NCBI GenBank assembly: GCA_021850835.1
Contig: JAJZKS010000003.1
Coordinates: 1 to 23,592 of the forward strand
Source of the DNA: Thermoplasmata archaeon
GTDB lineage: Archaea > Thermoplasmatota > Thermoplasmata > Thermoplasmatales > Thermoplasmataceae
Direction: 5' to 3'
DNA: 23,592 nt
Part shown: one piece after another, positions 8,719 through 15,641 of the stretch
Numbering within the stretch: the stretch's first letter is position 1
How the letters are laid out: each line of letters starts with the position of its first letter
The notes under the pieces: generated by a model
What the model saw: the letters and a program-made list of their open reading frames with translations, nothing else
Told to the model about the DNA's origin: nothing
Databases searched by the model: none
Position numbers and translations under genes: made by a program

Positions 8719-8793
8719 GCTCCGATGGTGTAGTCCGGCCAAGCATATCGGCCTTTCGAGCCGACGACCCGGGTCCAAATCCCGGTCGGAGCA
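8719..8793 (+). tRNA. tRNA-Glu (TTC anticodon)
   Basis: A full cloverleaf can be drawn. The 7-bp acceptor stem is GCTCCGA/TCGGAGC (8719-8725/8786-8792) with discriminator A at 8793. The anticodon stem is TCGGC/GCCGA around the loop CTTTCGA, anticodon TTC at 8755-8757. The T stem is CCGGG/CCCGG with a 7-nt loop TCCAAAT. No intron is seen and CCA is not encoded, so it is added after transcription. The unusual T loop still has the normal length. Confidence 0.96.
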
Positions 8794-8810
8794 TAATAAG
8801 CCGTTCTAAC

Positions 8811-8831
8811 AATTGAAGTAGCTATTCAATT
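8811..8831. terminator. 7-bp hairpin between tRNA-Glu and the convergent OB-fold gene
   Basis: AATTGAA (8811-8817) pairs perfectly with TTCAATT (8825-8831) around the loop GTAGCTA. It sits between two converging transcription units and could mark termination for either, but it lacks a strong following T tract, so the assignment is tentative. Confidence 0.3.
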
Positions 8832-8845
8832 TAGCTTCCCTTGTT

Positions 8846-9193
8846 CTAAATAGGCCAGTTCAAGACGCTGTCTGCTTCAAAGTAACTTATCCCTGGAAGC
8901 AATGGAGACAATTCCCTGTATGTCCCATGAACCAAGACCCTTGACCCGTCCGCAGGGAGTGTTCCATTCCACAATACTATCACAGACCCAGATGAATCGT
9001 TTAGTTTGAAGGCACTGAAGTTTCCAAGTGAAACCCGGCTCTGGACGGTTCCATAAATATAGGTGGTCTGGTTATTCTTCAGATCCTTGACCTGTGTTGT
9101 TGCAACATATGGGATCAGCGAATATGCTACAACTGCTATTAACACAACCACAACGGTAGCTATTGCAACCTTTGCGCCTTTGCTTAATGCCAT
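8846..9193 (-). CDS. Membrane-anchored OB-fold protein, CcmE-like but without the heme-binding tail
   Basis: This 115-aa protein has one N-terminal membrane helix (about residues 8-29) and then a single beta-barrel domain (about 42-113) outside the membrane. The strand pattern TTYIYGTVQSRV, AFKLNDSSGSVIVLWNGTLP, SRVLVHGTYREL and ISYFEADSVL follows the OB fold of CcmE and related tOB domains. CcmE itself is a heme chaperone that carries heme on a His in an HxxxY motif directly after the barrel. This protein stops (TAG) right after SVLNWPI, so that motif is absent and heme transfer cannot be claimed. No other cytochrome-maturation gene is nearby. The start ATG at 9191-9193 is supported by a TATA-like element about 24 nt upstream. 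Family resemblance is moderate; function unknown. Confidence 0.65.
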   Translation of the reverse strand: MALSKGAKVAIATVVVVLIAVVAYSLIPYVATTQVKDLKNNQTTYIYGTVQSRVSLGNFSAFKLNDSSGSVIVLWNGTLPADGSRVLVHGTYRELSPLLPGISYFEADSVLNWPI

Positions 9194-9209
9194 TTCAATT
9201 CAAATGTTG

Positions 9210-9221
9210 AACTTAAATTGG
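9210..9221 (-). promoter_or_regulatory. TATA-like element of the OB-fold gene
   Basis: On the minus strand CCAATTTAAGTT is centred about 24 nt before the ATG at 9193, which would give a leaderless transcript. Confidence 0.4.
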
Positions 9222-9266
9222 CAAATATTAACCTTATGTCAACAGAATTGATATTATCCGGTGAAC

Positions 9267-9279
9267 CTTTTAAAAAGCT
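9267..9279 (+). promoter_or_regulatory. Isolated strong TATA-like sequence without an evident gene
   Basis: CCTTTTAAAAAGC closely resembles the TATA box before the giant surface protein (TTTTTAAAAAG) but no protein gene starts 25-40 nt downstream. Transcription would begin near 9295-9300, just at a GC-rich pair (GGCCC/GGGCC) able to form a 5-bp stem. It may be a promoter of a small RNA or a chance AT-rich palindrome. Confidence 0.25.
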
Positions 9280-9693
9280 CAATCTTTGCTTCAATTGCCT
9301 GGCCCATAAAAGTGCGAGGGCCATCGGCTTTGTCTACTTAGATTATCATTCGCCCAGGGCTGGTTGTGTTGAATTGCCATTTCACCACAAAAATAATTGA
9401 GAGTTCTGTTGCTTTTGCTGACTTTTTGCCTTGGTAAATTAAGCCTGACTTCCAGCTTTTTCCTCTTAGTTCCATAATAGTTTCTTATTGGCAATATCTC
9501 TTCCTTCAGGTTTTATTCGGACTAGTCCCTTTGTAAGAATTCCTTTAAGGGAACCGTTATTGAAGTAGAGATTTTGGGCAATTGCCTCCTGCCTCCACAT
9601 TATTTCCTGAGGTCTCCTTTCGCTTGAACATGGGCCGCAGGTGATTTTTCTTGATGCAGAAAAATAATTATCTTCAGAACCGTTGTGATTCCA

Positions 9694-10311
9694 ATGGGGA
9701 ATTTCAGGGTAGTTGAGCATGTCAGGGAACGGAATGCAAATGGACGCGGTTACATTGTGATGGCCATAGACTTTGCAGAGCCTTCTTATGTTAAGATAAG
9801 GGCCGATTCACTTCCCAAGGTTGGTTCAGTTCTCACTGTTGAAGGCGACAATGCACTCATGGGTGGAAGTGTCCTTGGAAAGGTGATTGAAACCAAGAAA
9901 GCAGAGGATGTAAGGGTGAGCCTCAAATTCGACATCAAGTACACAGGCGGCTATTCCATGGATGGAAAGACCATTTACCTTGATGAGCACTTTCCAAAAT
10001 TTTTCACTGTGGAAGGAAAAGATGTCAGCACCGTGGAAAGCATAGGCCTCCATCATGAACTGCCTGAGAAATGGATGTCGGATAACGGATATGAATACCC
10101 ATACGCCCATGAAATTGCCACGGGGATCGAGAAAATGTATGTTGAGTCTCTTGGTGTAACCTGGAAAGGGTACTGCGAGGAAGTAGACAAAAATCTCAGG
10201 AAAGTTTACAGCCGGCTTCTTGAAAAATCCCCGCCTTCACTTGACCTTGCACCATATCTATACTGCAGGGACCGGGAAGCCCTGAAGGAAATCAGGGGAA
10301 GCGAAGAGTGA
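9694..10311 (+). CDS. Uncharacterised protein with HHExxEK / AHEIATxxEK helical motif
   Basis: This protein of about 205 aa starts with a beta-rich part (about residues 1-85, including VKIRADSLPKVGSVLTVEGD). A second part begins with a YSMDGKTIYLDEHFPK strand pair and then two helices containing HHELPEKW and YAHEIATGIEKMYVESLG. The repeated His/Glu spacing (HHExxE, then AHExxTxxE, 18 residues apart) looks like a metal-binding or active site. I have the impression of similar His/Glu helices in uncharacterised bacterial and phage proteins but cannot name a family. The ATG at 9694 is preferred over the in-frame GTG at 9685 because an AT-rich box (about 9657-9672) lies 25-30 nt upstream, fitting a leaderless start. 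No signal peptide or membrane segment is present, so it is cytosolic. Function unknown. Confidence 0.75.
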   Translation: MGNFRVVEHVRERNANGRGYIVMAIDFAEPSYVKIRADSLPKVGSVLTVEGDNALMGGSVLGKVIETKKAEDVRVSLKFDIKYTGGYSMDGKTIYLDEHFPKFFTVEGKDVSTVESIGLHHELPEKWMSDNGYEYPYAHEIATGIEKMYVESLGVTWKGYCEEVDKNLRKVYSRLLEKSPPSLDLAPYLYCRDREALKEIRGSEE

Positions 10312-10375
10312 ACAGAACCCGATCACGCACTAAGGTTCGATAAAATGCTGTCAATAATCCCCTCATTAGCCATTC

Positions 10376-10614
10376 CTATATTTTCTCAACCCCCATGAAT
10401 GAAACAAATGAGTCAGCAACAGCACTTAGCATTCCCATTCTTCCTCCAAAGAGAGAAGTTTTTCGCCAGGCCGCCTCCAGAAAGGGAACAGGTGGCAGCG
10501 GAGATTGCAGGCGTAGAACAATTTATGGCCTGCTATGGTTGGAATCTTTTCGCAGGGAAGCCCCCTAAATTTGCGTTCAATGGTTCTCAAGGCAACGTTT
10601 CGGAATAGACCCAA
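10376..10614 (-). pseudogene. Decayed radical-SAM enzyme gene (N-terminal fragment)
   Basis: On the minus strand a frame ending at TAA (10426-10428) reads LFYACNLRCHLFPFWRRPGE and then KLLSLEEEW. This is the radical-SAM cluster motif CxxxCxxC with the third Cys codon changed to Phe (TTC at 10486-10488), followed by the usual SLEE helix start. In the next frame, without a gap, the reading continues MGMLSAVADSFVSFMGVEK to a TAG at 10376-10378. That fits the helix and the second beta strand, whose GGEP motif appears as GVEK. So there is at least one frameshift, a lost iron-sulfur ligand and no C-terminal two thirds of the barrel. Upstream, an ATG at 10631-10633 with a TATA-like CTATAAATT before it may be the original start in a third frame. 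The substrate class of the parent enzyme cannot be told. Confidence 0.6.
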
Positions 10615-10630
10615 TAGACAATAGAATGCC

Positions 10631-10650
10631 CATATTATTCAATTAATATG
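10631..10650. promoter_or_regulatory. 7-bp inverted repeat in AT-rich region downstream of the MFS gene
   Basis: CATATTA (10631-10637) and TAATATG (10644-10650) form a perfect inverted repeat with a 6-nt spacer. It overlaps the putative start of the radical-SAM remnant and may be part of its former promoter/operator, or a transcript end for the MFS gene; neither is proven. Confidence 0.3.
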
Positions 10651-10775
10651 AATTAATTTATAGATACAACCTGTTAAAGCCAAACTTCAAAACGGAATTA
10701 CCTTCAATTGCAATTTTTACAGGGAAAAATGGGGGTCGACAGTTTAGTGTCAACCAATAAAGAAATTCTGGTAAC

Positions 10776-12158
10776 TCAAGCGGACACCGCCTCAAGTGCC
10801 TGTTTAGAGGCCACTGGCCCTGCAATTGCTATCAGACCCGCTATGAACCCGGTTACACCTATGAAAATGAAGCCTGTGGAAAACGAGTATGTGGATACCA
10901 GGACTGGAAGCAGAAGAGCCCCGAGTGCCCCCCCTCCATGGCCAATGCCATCCGTTAGGGCGAAACCCGAAGTCCTTGCCCGGGTAGGATAGCTTTCTGC
11001 AGTGAAAGTATATGCCACCTGGAGGTACATCCCCAGTGCAAGTGAGGCCAGGAAAGAACCTACAAACAATCCCGGTGCGGTTGCTGATGAGAAAATAACC
11101 ATACCTATTAGCCATACAACCGTGTCCCCAAATATAACGAACTTCCTCTCAAACCTGTCAGACAGGAAGACCATTATGATGGCGCCTACCGGGTACCCGA
11201 TTGCACCTATGGCAATAAATAGGATTGCGTTCGGAGAGACAGATGTGTTGAGATTGCTTATGAGTGTGGCTGCATCTCCCAGGAAACCATAGTTTCCTAT
11301 ATACCACAGGAACCACATTGCCACAAGGATCCCCAGCCTGGTTGAATATGGTTTTTTGAAAAGGTAGGCTGTTGGGAACTTGTTCTCATAGACCACAACA
11401 TCCTGTGGTTGAGGCTCTGGCAGCTTACCCACCTTTGATTCTGCCAATTTTTCCATGTCCTGAAGGACCTTTTCTGCAGCCTTAATGTCCTTTTTTCTCA
11501 TTGCCAGCCATCTGGGAGATTCTGGAAGCTCAAACCTAAGTGCGAGTGCAATTACAGCAATTATTCCCCCAATAACAAACAAGTATCTCCACCCGGGCCC
11601 TGTAATAACGTTTACACCTATGCCAAGTGCAATGAACGGAGTAACCGCCTGTCCAAGTATGCCCACTATGAAAGTGTAAACGGTTATCCTCCCCCTGGAT
11701 TGCGAGGGCGCAAACTCACTTACATAGCTGGAAACGAGGTTAAGGTCTGCCCCTAGGCCGAGGCCAGTTATGAACCTGAAGACAACCAGCATGGGAATAT
11801 TAACTGACAGGGCATCCCCAAATGAGCCAAGTGCAGTGAGCCCCATAGTCAGGATCATGGACCGGAACCTGCCCGTCACATCTGCCATGGAACCTATTAC
11901 ATATGACCCGATCGCATAGCCAATGAGTCCGATAGCCAGAGCAAGAAACAGGCTCGTAAACCCGGTTGGCGATATATTGAACTGATGGGCTATTGCTGGC
12001 ATTGCGAGCCCAATATCCGAGATGTCGTAAAAGGTGAAAAAATACCCAAGGCCAATGATCGCAAGGAAAAATGATGGCAGCGACCAGGTCGGAATTCTAT
12101 TGATTCTGGCGATCACCTGGCGCACAGAATCTTCATATGATGTATTTTCCGATGCCAT
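10776..12158 (-). CDS. MFS transporter (sugar porter / metabolite:H+ symporter type)
   Basis: This 460-aa protein has about twelve hydrophobic segments. Marks of the sugar-porter/metabolite-H+-symporter branch of the major facilitator superfamily are visible: GSMADVTGRFRS in loop 2-3, the RGR segment after helix 4, LPESPRWLAMR before the central loop, and AESYPTRARTSGFA in the second half. An Asp in TM1 (FYDISDIG) is where these families place a proton- or substrate-linked residue. It would import an organic acid or sugar with protons in the cytoplasmic membrane; the substrate cannot be read. The gene is a single unit: its start (12156-12158) has a TATA box 24-35 nt upstream, and it diverges from the 12447 operon. 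Only the radical-SAM remnant lies downstream. Confidence 0.88.
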   Translation of the reverse strand: MASENTSYEDSVRQVIARINRIPTWSLPSFFLAIIGLGYFFTFYDISDIGLAMPAIAHQFNISPTGFTSLFLALAIGLIGYAIGSYVIGSMADVTGRFRSMILTMGLTALGSFGDALSVNIPMLVVFRFITGLGLGADLNLVSSYVSEFAPSQSRGRITVYTFIVGILGQAVTPFIALGIGVNVITGPGWRYLFVIGGIIAVIALALRFELPESPRWLAMRKKDIKAAEKVLQDMEKLAESKVGKLPEPQPQDVVVYENKFPTAYLFKKPYSTRLGILVAMWFLWYIGNYGFLGDAATLISNLNTSVSPNAILFIAIGAIGYPVGAIIMVFLSDRFERKFVIFGDTVVWLIGMVIFSSATAPGLFVGSFLASLALGMYLQVAYTFTAESYPTRARTSGFALTDGIGHGGGALGALLLPVLVSTYSFSTGFIFIGVTGFIAGLIAIAGPVASKQALEAVSA

Positions 12159-12181
12159 AGATAATGATATTTTATTAATTC

Positions 12182-12193
12182 TATATAAATATT
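12182..12193 (-). promoter_or_regulatory. TATA box of the first MFS gene
   Basis: On the minus strand AATATTTATATA is centred about 30 nt before the ATG at 12158, predicting a leaderless or nearly leaderless mRNA. Confidence 0.6.
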
Positions 12194-12375
12194 ATTAAAA
12201 CTCGCTAAATGGTTTACATTCTTAAAAGTATCAGCAACTTCAATACTAAAGTGGGAAAATTCAGGCAGGTTGCCTTATATTAATGCGGAAAGAATCATTT
12301 CACTTTGGGTCTTCTGCTAAGGCATTAGGATAAACGCTAAAATAAAAACCACAATTGGATATTTGCAGGCAGAGA

Positions 12376-12422
12376 GCCATGGACACATCCCAGAAAAACA
12401 GCGAGTGCTGCTTGTCCATGGC
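12376..12422 (+). promoter_or_regulatory. Nested hairpin in the leader of the DUF4097 operon
   Basis: GCCATGGACA (12376-12385) is perfectly complementary to TGTCCATGGC (12413-12422). Within the 27-nt loop a second small stem CAGC/GCTG (12399-12402/12407-12410) closes a GAGT tetraloop. The element ends 13 nt before the ribosome-binding site of the next gene. It could be an RNA leader structure or, as DNA, a spaced palindromic operator. No known riboswitch class is recognised. Confidence 0.45.
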
Positions 12423-12435
12423 CATAACCTGCATG

Positions 12436-12441
12436 AAGGTA
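12436..12441 (+). promoter_or_regulatory. Ribosome-binding site deciding the start at 12447
   Basis: AAGGTA lies 5 nt before the ATG at 12447. It favours that start over a longer in-frame TTG start at 12363, whose extra 28 residues would run through the hairpin and look non-coding. Confidence 0.5.
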
Positions 12442-12446
12442 TCTGT

Positions 12447-12725
12447 ATGCCAGAAGATAGGGTTAAACTGGCCATGGCCCTCAGTATTCCAATTTGGGCA
12501 GCCATGTCAGTTTTTGTTATAGTTGGTGCCATCTATGGTGGAGTGAGTGGCCTTGGCGTGGCTTTCGCAGCAGTGTTCTTTGCTACAATTTTCTGGTTTG
12601 TGGCTGTGTCAAAGGTTTTGGGCGAGACACGGGAAACAAGGGCATATGCTCCATCGAGCCTTGATAGCCGGCTTACTTACATAGAGGACAAACTCAACGA
12701 AATATCGAGAGCGAAGAAGGAGTAG
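12447..12725 (+). CDS. Small two-helix membrane protein
   Basis: This 92-aa protein has two adjacent hydrophobic helices (about residues 8-31 and 33-57) joined by a tight Gly-rich turn. A polar tail follows, ending SRLTYIEDKLNEISRAKKE, which is probably an amphipathic or coiled helix on the cytosolic side. I recognise no named family. The start is set by the AAGGTA ribosome-binding site 5 nt upstream. Only 2 nt separate its TAG from the ATG of the DUF4097-like gene, so the two form an operon. Such small membrane proteins with a charged tail often partner or regulate envelope factors, but nothing in the sequence proves that here. Confidence 0.75.
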   Translation: MPEDRVKLAMALSIPIWAAMSVFVIVGAIYGGVSGLGVAFAAVFFATIFWFVAVSKVLGETRETRAYAPSSLDSRLTYIEDKLNEISRAKKE

Positions 12726-12727
12726 CA

Positions 12728-13615
12728 ATGGGCCAGCCGGATAGCCTGATGCTGACGCTCAAGGTCATAACGATAGCATTGCTTGTTACTTCTGTCAGCG
12801 TAATTCTGGCATCAGCCGTGTACTCTAACTCCTTTGAGCCATTTACATTGAGCCCCAGTAGCACCGCCTCTGCAAGTTCAGATACCTATAACCCGCCATC
12901 CAATTATACCCTTTCAGTAACTGCGGGAAACTGCGCCATCAACATTCTATCTTCTTCTGACAACACCATCCGGGCAGACCTAAATGTTACTTCCAGCTTC
13001 TTTGTGAAGGCGTTCGCCAGAATTGACGTTTCAGCGGTAAACAGCACCTATGGGATTACCCTGGATACCCCACAATATTGGGGAATCAACGCAGTAGCCA
13101 ACATTTACATCCCCTCAGGGATTTTGTCCCATTCGTTGTCCGTTAACGTACAGAATGGGGGCATCACTGCTGACATTCCAAGGCTGGTTGATGAGACAAC
13201 CCTCGAAACCACCAATGGCCAGATAGCTGTAAGAGGTAGCAGCGTGTCAGACGTGACGACTCAGAATACGAACGGGAATACCTACATCTCGGTTTCATCC
13301 TTTGGGACAATAAGCAGCAGTGCAGTCAACGGGAACGTGCAGCTTACAGTAAGTAACGCCTCTGCTTCAGGTTCTGCATCGTTGGCCACTACAAACGGAA
13401 ATGTGAACTACCTTGCCAACCCTGCATCCAACCTCAGCATTTCAGCAAATACTGTCAATGGGGTCGTGTCAATTTCCGGATTAACCTATGATGCCACCCT
13501 AAGCAACATCAGGCAGTTGGTGGCAACCGTGAATGGCGGGGGAACCTCTGTTGTCCTATCCACCGTAAATGGCAACGTAAAGATCGGTTCAAGCCTGCCT
13601 GTTATGAGCGAGTAA
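12728..13615 (+). CDS. Secreted/anchored DUF4097-like beta-helix protein
   Basis: This 295-aa protein has one N-terminal hydrophobic segment (about 8-31) that anchors it in the membrane or acts as an uncleaved signal. A Ser/Thr-rich linker (about 40-58) and a long repetitive beta domain follow. Asn-Gly turns recur at residues 143, 163, 182, 201, 223, 244, 269 and 281, about 20 residues apart, in the form TxNGxxxV. This is the rung pattern of DUF4097/adhesin-type right-handed beta helices. The domain lies outside the cell. In bacteria DUF4097 genes often sit with envelope-stress regulators; here the partner is a two-helix membrane protein. The function is unknown. The stop at 13613-13615 is only 4 bp from the stop of the convergent methyltransferase gene. 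Confidence 0.78.
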   Translation: MGQPDSLMLTLKVITIALLVTSVSVILASAVYSNSFEPFTLSPSSTASASSDTYNPPSNYTLSVTAGNCAINILSSSDNTIRADLNVTSSFFVKAFARIDVSAVNSTYGITLDTPQYWGINAVANIYIPSGILSHSLSVNVQNGGITADIPRLVDETTLETTNGQIAVRGSSVSDVTTQNTNGNTYISVSSFGTISSSAVNGNVQLTVSNASASGSASLATTNGNVNYLANPASNLSISANTVNGVVSISGLTYDATLSNIRQLVATVNGGGTSVVLSTVNGNVKIGSSLPVMSE

Positions 13616-13619
13616 ATGC

Positions 13620-14852
13620 CTAAGAAGATTCGTCGTGCGCATCAGAAAGCCTTTCCCTTGCTATGGCCACGTATTTCTCAGAAACGTCAAAGCCAACAAA
13701 GTGGCGCTTAAGGCCGCTGGCAACCTTAGTTGTGGTGCCTGCCCCATTGAATGGATCAAGAATTATGTCATTCTGGAAAGAGAATAGCTTAATGACGCGC
13801 TCAGCAAGTTTTTCAGGGAACATTGCAGGGTGGCCAAAATCTTTCATGTTCCTTTCCGGGGCTATACTCCACCTTGCATTTACCCACTCCTTGAATTCCT
13901 TGTCGGTTATGTCTGCAAACTTCCCGTCGCCTGGGTGCTTCAGTTCGCCCTTGGAAAAAACCTCCACAAATTCCCATGTGTACTTTAGGTAAGGGTTGCT
14001 TGGGCTTTTCCAGCTTCCCCAGGCAGTGTATTTTGCATTGTAGTTGTTCTTTTCCCAGAGGATCTCATTTCTCCAGATCATTCCATTTTTCATGAAGAAG
14101 TCCGAGATCATATGGTGTATGGGGATGAAATCAGAATAAAGAGGCTGCACATTAACTGCGATCCTCCCGCCGTATTTGGTTACTCTTATGCATTCCCTGA
14201 ATACGGCAAAGAGCTTGTCAAAATACTGGCTCCAGTCTACGCCGTCCCGGTGTTCGCCGTAGTCCAGGCCGAAGTTGTAAGGCGGTGAAGTGAAGACCAG
14301 ATCTACGCAGTTTTCTGGCAGCTCCTTCAGTGCCACCTGGGAATCTGCAACGGCTATTGTGTCCAGCATGTTGGCAGGAAACTCATTGTTCTGTTTGCTG
14401 AATTGGTATCCCTTGGAGTAAAAATACGCCCCCCTGTCAATGGCTTTCTGCTTCCTGCCCCTTACTTTCCTCTCCTGGTTATACTGCACAAAGGATCTCT
14501 TGCCTGACTTGATGCCATAGCTTCCAATTGATTCTATTTCCCTGATCACTGTTGAAAGGCTATCCACACTGCCGGGCGAATATTTCTTTTCAAGGCCCGA
14601 TACCACAGACCTTAATTTCTCGATGTCAAGCATGTTGAGGTACACAACAATTTCTGAACCTGATTTTTCAAGGTGGAACTGTTCCTCTGGAAATTCCCCA
14701 TTTATCTCTTTAACACAGTTTTCCAGGATTTCGTGCCCACCCTTAATCTGAACATTAATTATCCTGAATTTTCCATTGGGTTCCATATGGGTATCCCGAC
14801 AGACCCCTATGTACAGCTGAGATTTATATGCTTCCCTGCTCGCCATGTTCAT
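13620..14852 (-). CDS. Orphan beta-class DNA methyltransferase with an extra N-terminal domain
   Basis: In this 410-aa protein residues about 160-405 carry a DNA amino-methyltransferase in the beta-class order: catalytic motif TSPPYN (188-193) first, then the SAM-binding motif DPFNGAGTT (366-374) followed by FVGFDVSEKYVAIA. TSPPY is typical of N4-cytosine enzymes but also occurs in N6-adenine ones, so the modified base is open. No restriction endonuclease gene is adjacent, so it looks like an orphan modifier. The first about 95 residues are not part of the usual fold. FRIINVQIKGGHEILENCVK and SGSEIVVYLNMLDIEKLRSV recall the small KEOPS Pcc1 fold (inference). The start could be Met1 (14852), Met3 (14846) or Met23. 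The gene diverges from the ABC exporter and shares its AT-rich promoter region. Confidence 0.88.
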   Translation of the reverse strand: MNMASREAYKSQLYIGVCRDTHMEPNGKFRIINVQIKGGHEILENCVKEINGEFPEEQFHLEKSGSEIVVYLNMLDIEKLRSVVSGLEKKYSPGSVDSLSTVIREIESIGSYGIKSGKRSFVQYNQERKVRGRKQKAIDRGAYFYSKGYQFSKQNNEFPANMLDTIAVADSQVALKELPENCVDLVFTSPPYNFGLDYGEHRDGVDWSQYFDKLFAVFRECIRVTKYGGRIAVNVQPLYSDFIPIHHMISDFFMKNGMIWRNEILWEKNNYNAKYTAWGSWKSPSNPYLKYTWEFVEVFSKGELKHPGDGKFADITDKEFKEWVNARWSIAPERNMKDFGHPAMFPEKLAERVIKLFSFQNDIILDPFNGAGTTTKVASGLKRHFVGFDVSEKYVAIARERLSDAHDESS

Positions 14853-14896
14853 TATTTGGCCTGATGCTTTCCAAATTCCCGCATATTCCTCTAAAC

Positions 14897-14910
14897 AATT
14901 TTATATTAAT
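14897..14910 (+). promoter_or_regulatory. TATA box of the ABC exporter operon
   Basis: AATTTTATATTAAT is centred about 24 nt before the ATG at 14927, so the operon mRNA should be leaderless. Read on the minus strand, the same AT-rich segment (ATTAATATAAAATT) could also serve the divergent methyltransferase gene with a leader of about 25 nt. Confidence 0.6.
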
Positions 14911-14926
14911 AGCCCTTTATCATTTT

Positions 14927-15634
14927 ATGGCACATATTGAGTTCGATGATGTGTCCTTTGCATATGCCCTTGAAAATGTACTGAATAATGTCACTTTTAA
15001 GATAGAAAAGGGTGAAAAAGTCTCATTGATTGGGCAGAATGGGACTGGAAAATCAACTGCATTCAAACTTGCCTGCGGAATCCTGAGACCAACCCGCGGC
15101 ACAATAAGAATCCTCGAGGGGAGCCCGGAGGAAGAGGAGATCAGGAGGAGGATAGGATACTTGCCAGAGGAACCTGTCCCCTACAGGTTGATGTCGGTAA
15201 GGGAGAACCTGGAGTATTCAGCTTCTCTTAGAGGAGTGGAAAGCGTGAGGGATGCTGCAGAATGGGCCATGGACATGTTTGACCTCAGGGTGCTGGACAT
15301 GACCAAAGCTGCAATGCTTTCCCGGGGAAATACCCAGAGGCTTGCCCTTGGAATGGCCACCCTTCACAATCCGGAAATCCTGATCCTGGATGAGCCCTTA
15401 AACTACCTGGACATTCCCACACAGGAAAGGCTGGTCAAGTTCATTTCGCAGAGCACAAAGACCATACTTGTCTCCACGCACCTAGTATCCACCGCGACCC
15501 GCCTGACCCAGGAGATGATGCTTCTGTCCGGCGGCAAAATCGGATGGCGAGGCAAATTCTCTGAATTGTCGGCCTTCGGCACTGAGGATGACTCGATGGA
15601 AGTGAAGATAGTGAGGCTGATGCAGACTGGCTAA
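14927..15634 (+). CDS. ABC transporter ATP-binding protein (CcmA/DRR-type exporter)
   Basis: This 235-aa nucleotide-binding subunit has Walker A GQNGTGKS (36-43), a signature LSRGNTQR (131-138, LSRGN in place of LSGGQ), Walker B ILILDEP (151-157), D-loop NYLD and switch His185 in VSTHL. The Q-loop region reads GYLPEEP, typical of the ABC-2/drug-export group rather than importers. It would power the permease encoded 7 nt downstream; the pair forms one operon. The ATG at 14927 is chosen over an upstream in-frame start because it lies 24 nt after a TATA box and the domain begins at MAHIEFDDVSF. The substrate is unknown; no solute-binding protein is present, in keeping with export. Confidence 0.92.
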   Translation: MAHIEFDDVSFAYALENVLNNVTFKIEKGEKVSLIGQNGTGKSTAFKLACGILRPTRGTIRILEGSPEEEEIRRRIGYLPEEPVPYRLMSVRENLEYSASLRGVESVRDAAEWAMDMFDLRVLDMTKAAMLSRGNTQRLALGMATLHNPEILILDEPLNYLDIPTQERLVKFISQSTKTILVSTHLVSTATRLTQEMMLLSGGKIGWRGKFSELSAFGTEDDSMEVKIVRLMQTG

Positions 15635-15641
15635 CAAGAGT

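Larger units (their letters stand above)
9194..9684. other. About 490-bp stretch with no supported gene
   Basis: The stretch has stop codons in all frames except short open frames that overlap one another on both strands. A minus-strand frame (9466-9720) encodes 84 residues with a CGPC motif, but I recognise no family and it runs into the start of the next gene. The stretch includes the promoter of the OB-fold gene, a strong isolated TATA-like sequence near 9267-9279, and a GGCCC/GGGCC inverted pair near 9301-9322. It may hold a decayed gene or an unrecognised RNA. Confidence 0.4.

Noticed and set aside
8479..8778. Minus-strand frame across the end of pelA and tRNA-Glu
   Set aside because: It runs antisense through a conserved coding end and a tRNA; the translation is low in sense and has no start signal.
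9466..9720. 84-codon minus-strand frame with a CGPC motif
   Set aside because: It overlaps the start of the 9694 gene, has no promoter in the right place and no recognisable family; possible remnant at most.
10399..10608. Plus-strand frame of 69 codons
   Set aside because: It lies opposite the radical-SAM remnant, which explains the open frame better.
11002..11679. Plus-strand open frames inside the first MFS gene
   Set aside because: They are antisense frames of a GC-biased membrane-protein gene without start signals.
12363..12446. N-terminal extension of the two-helix protein from a TTG
   Set aside because: The extension reads through the hairpin and lacks hydrophobic or conserved character; the ATG at 12447 has a proper ribosome-binding site.
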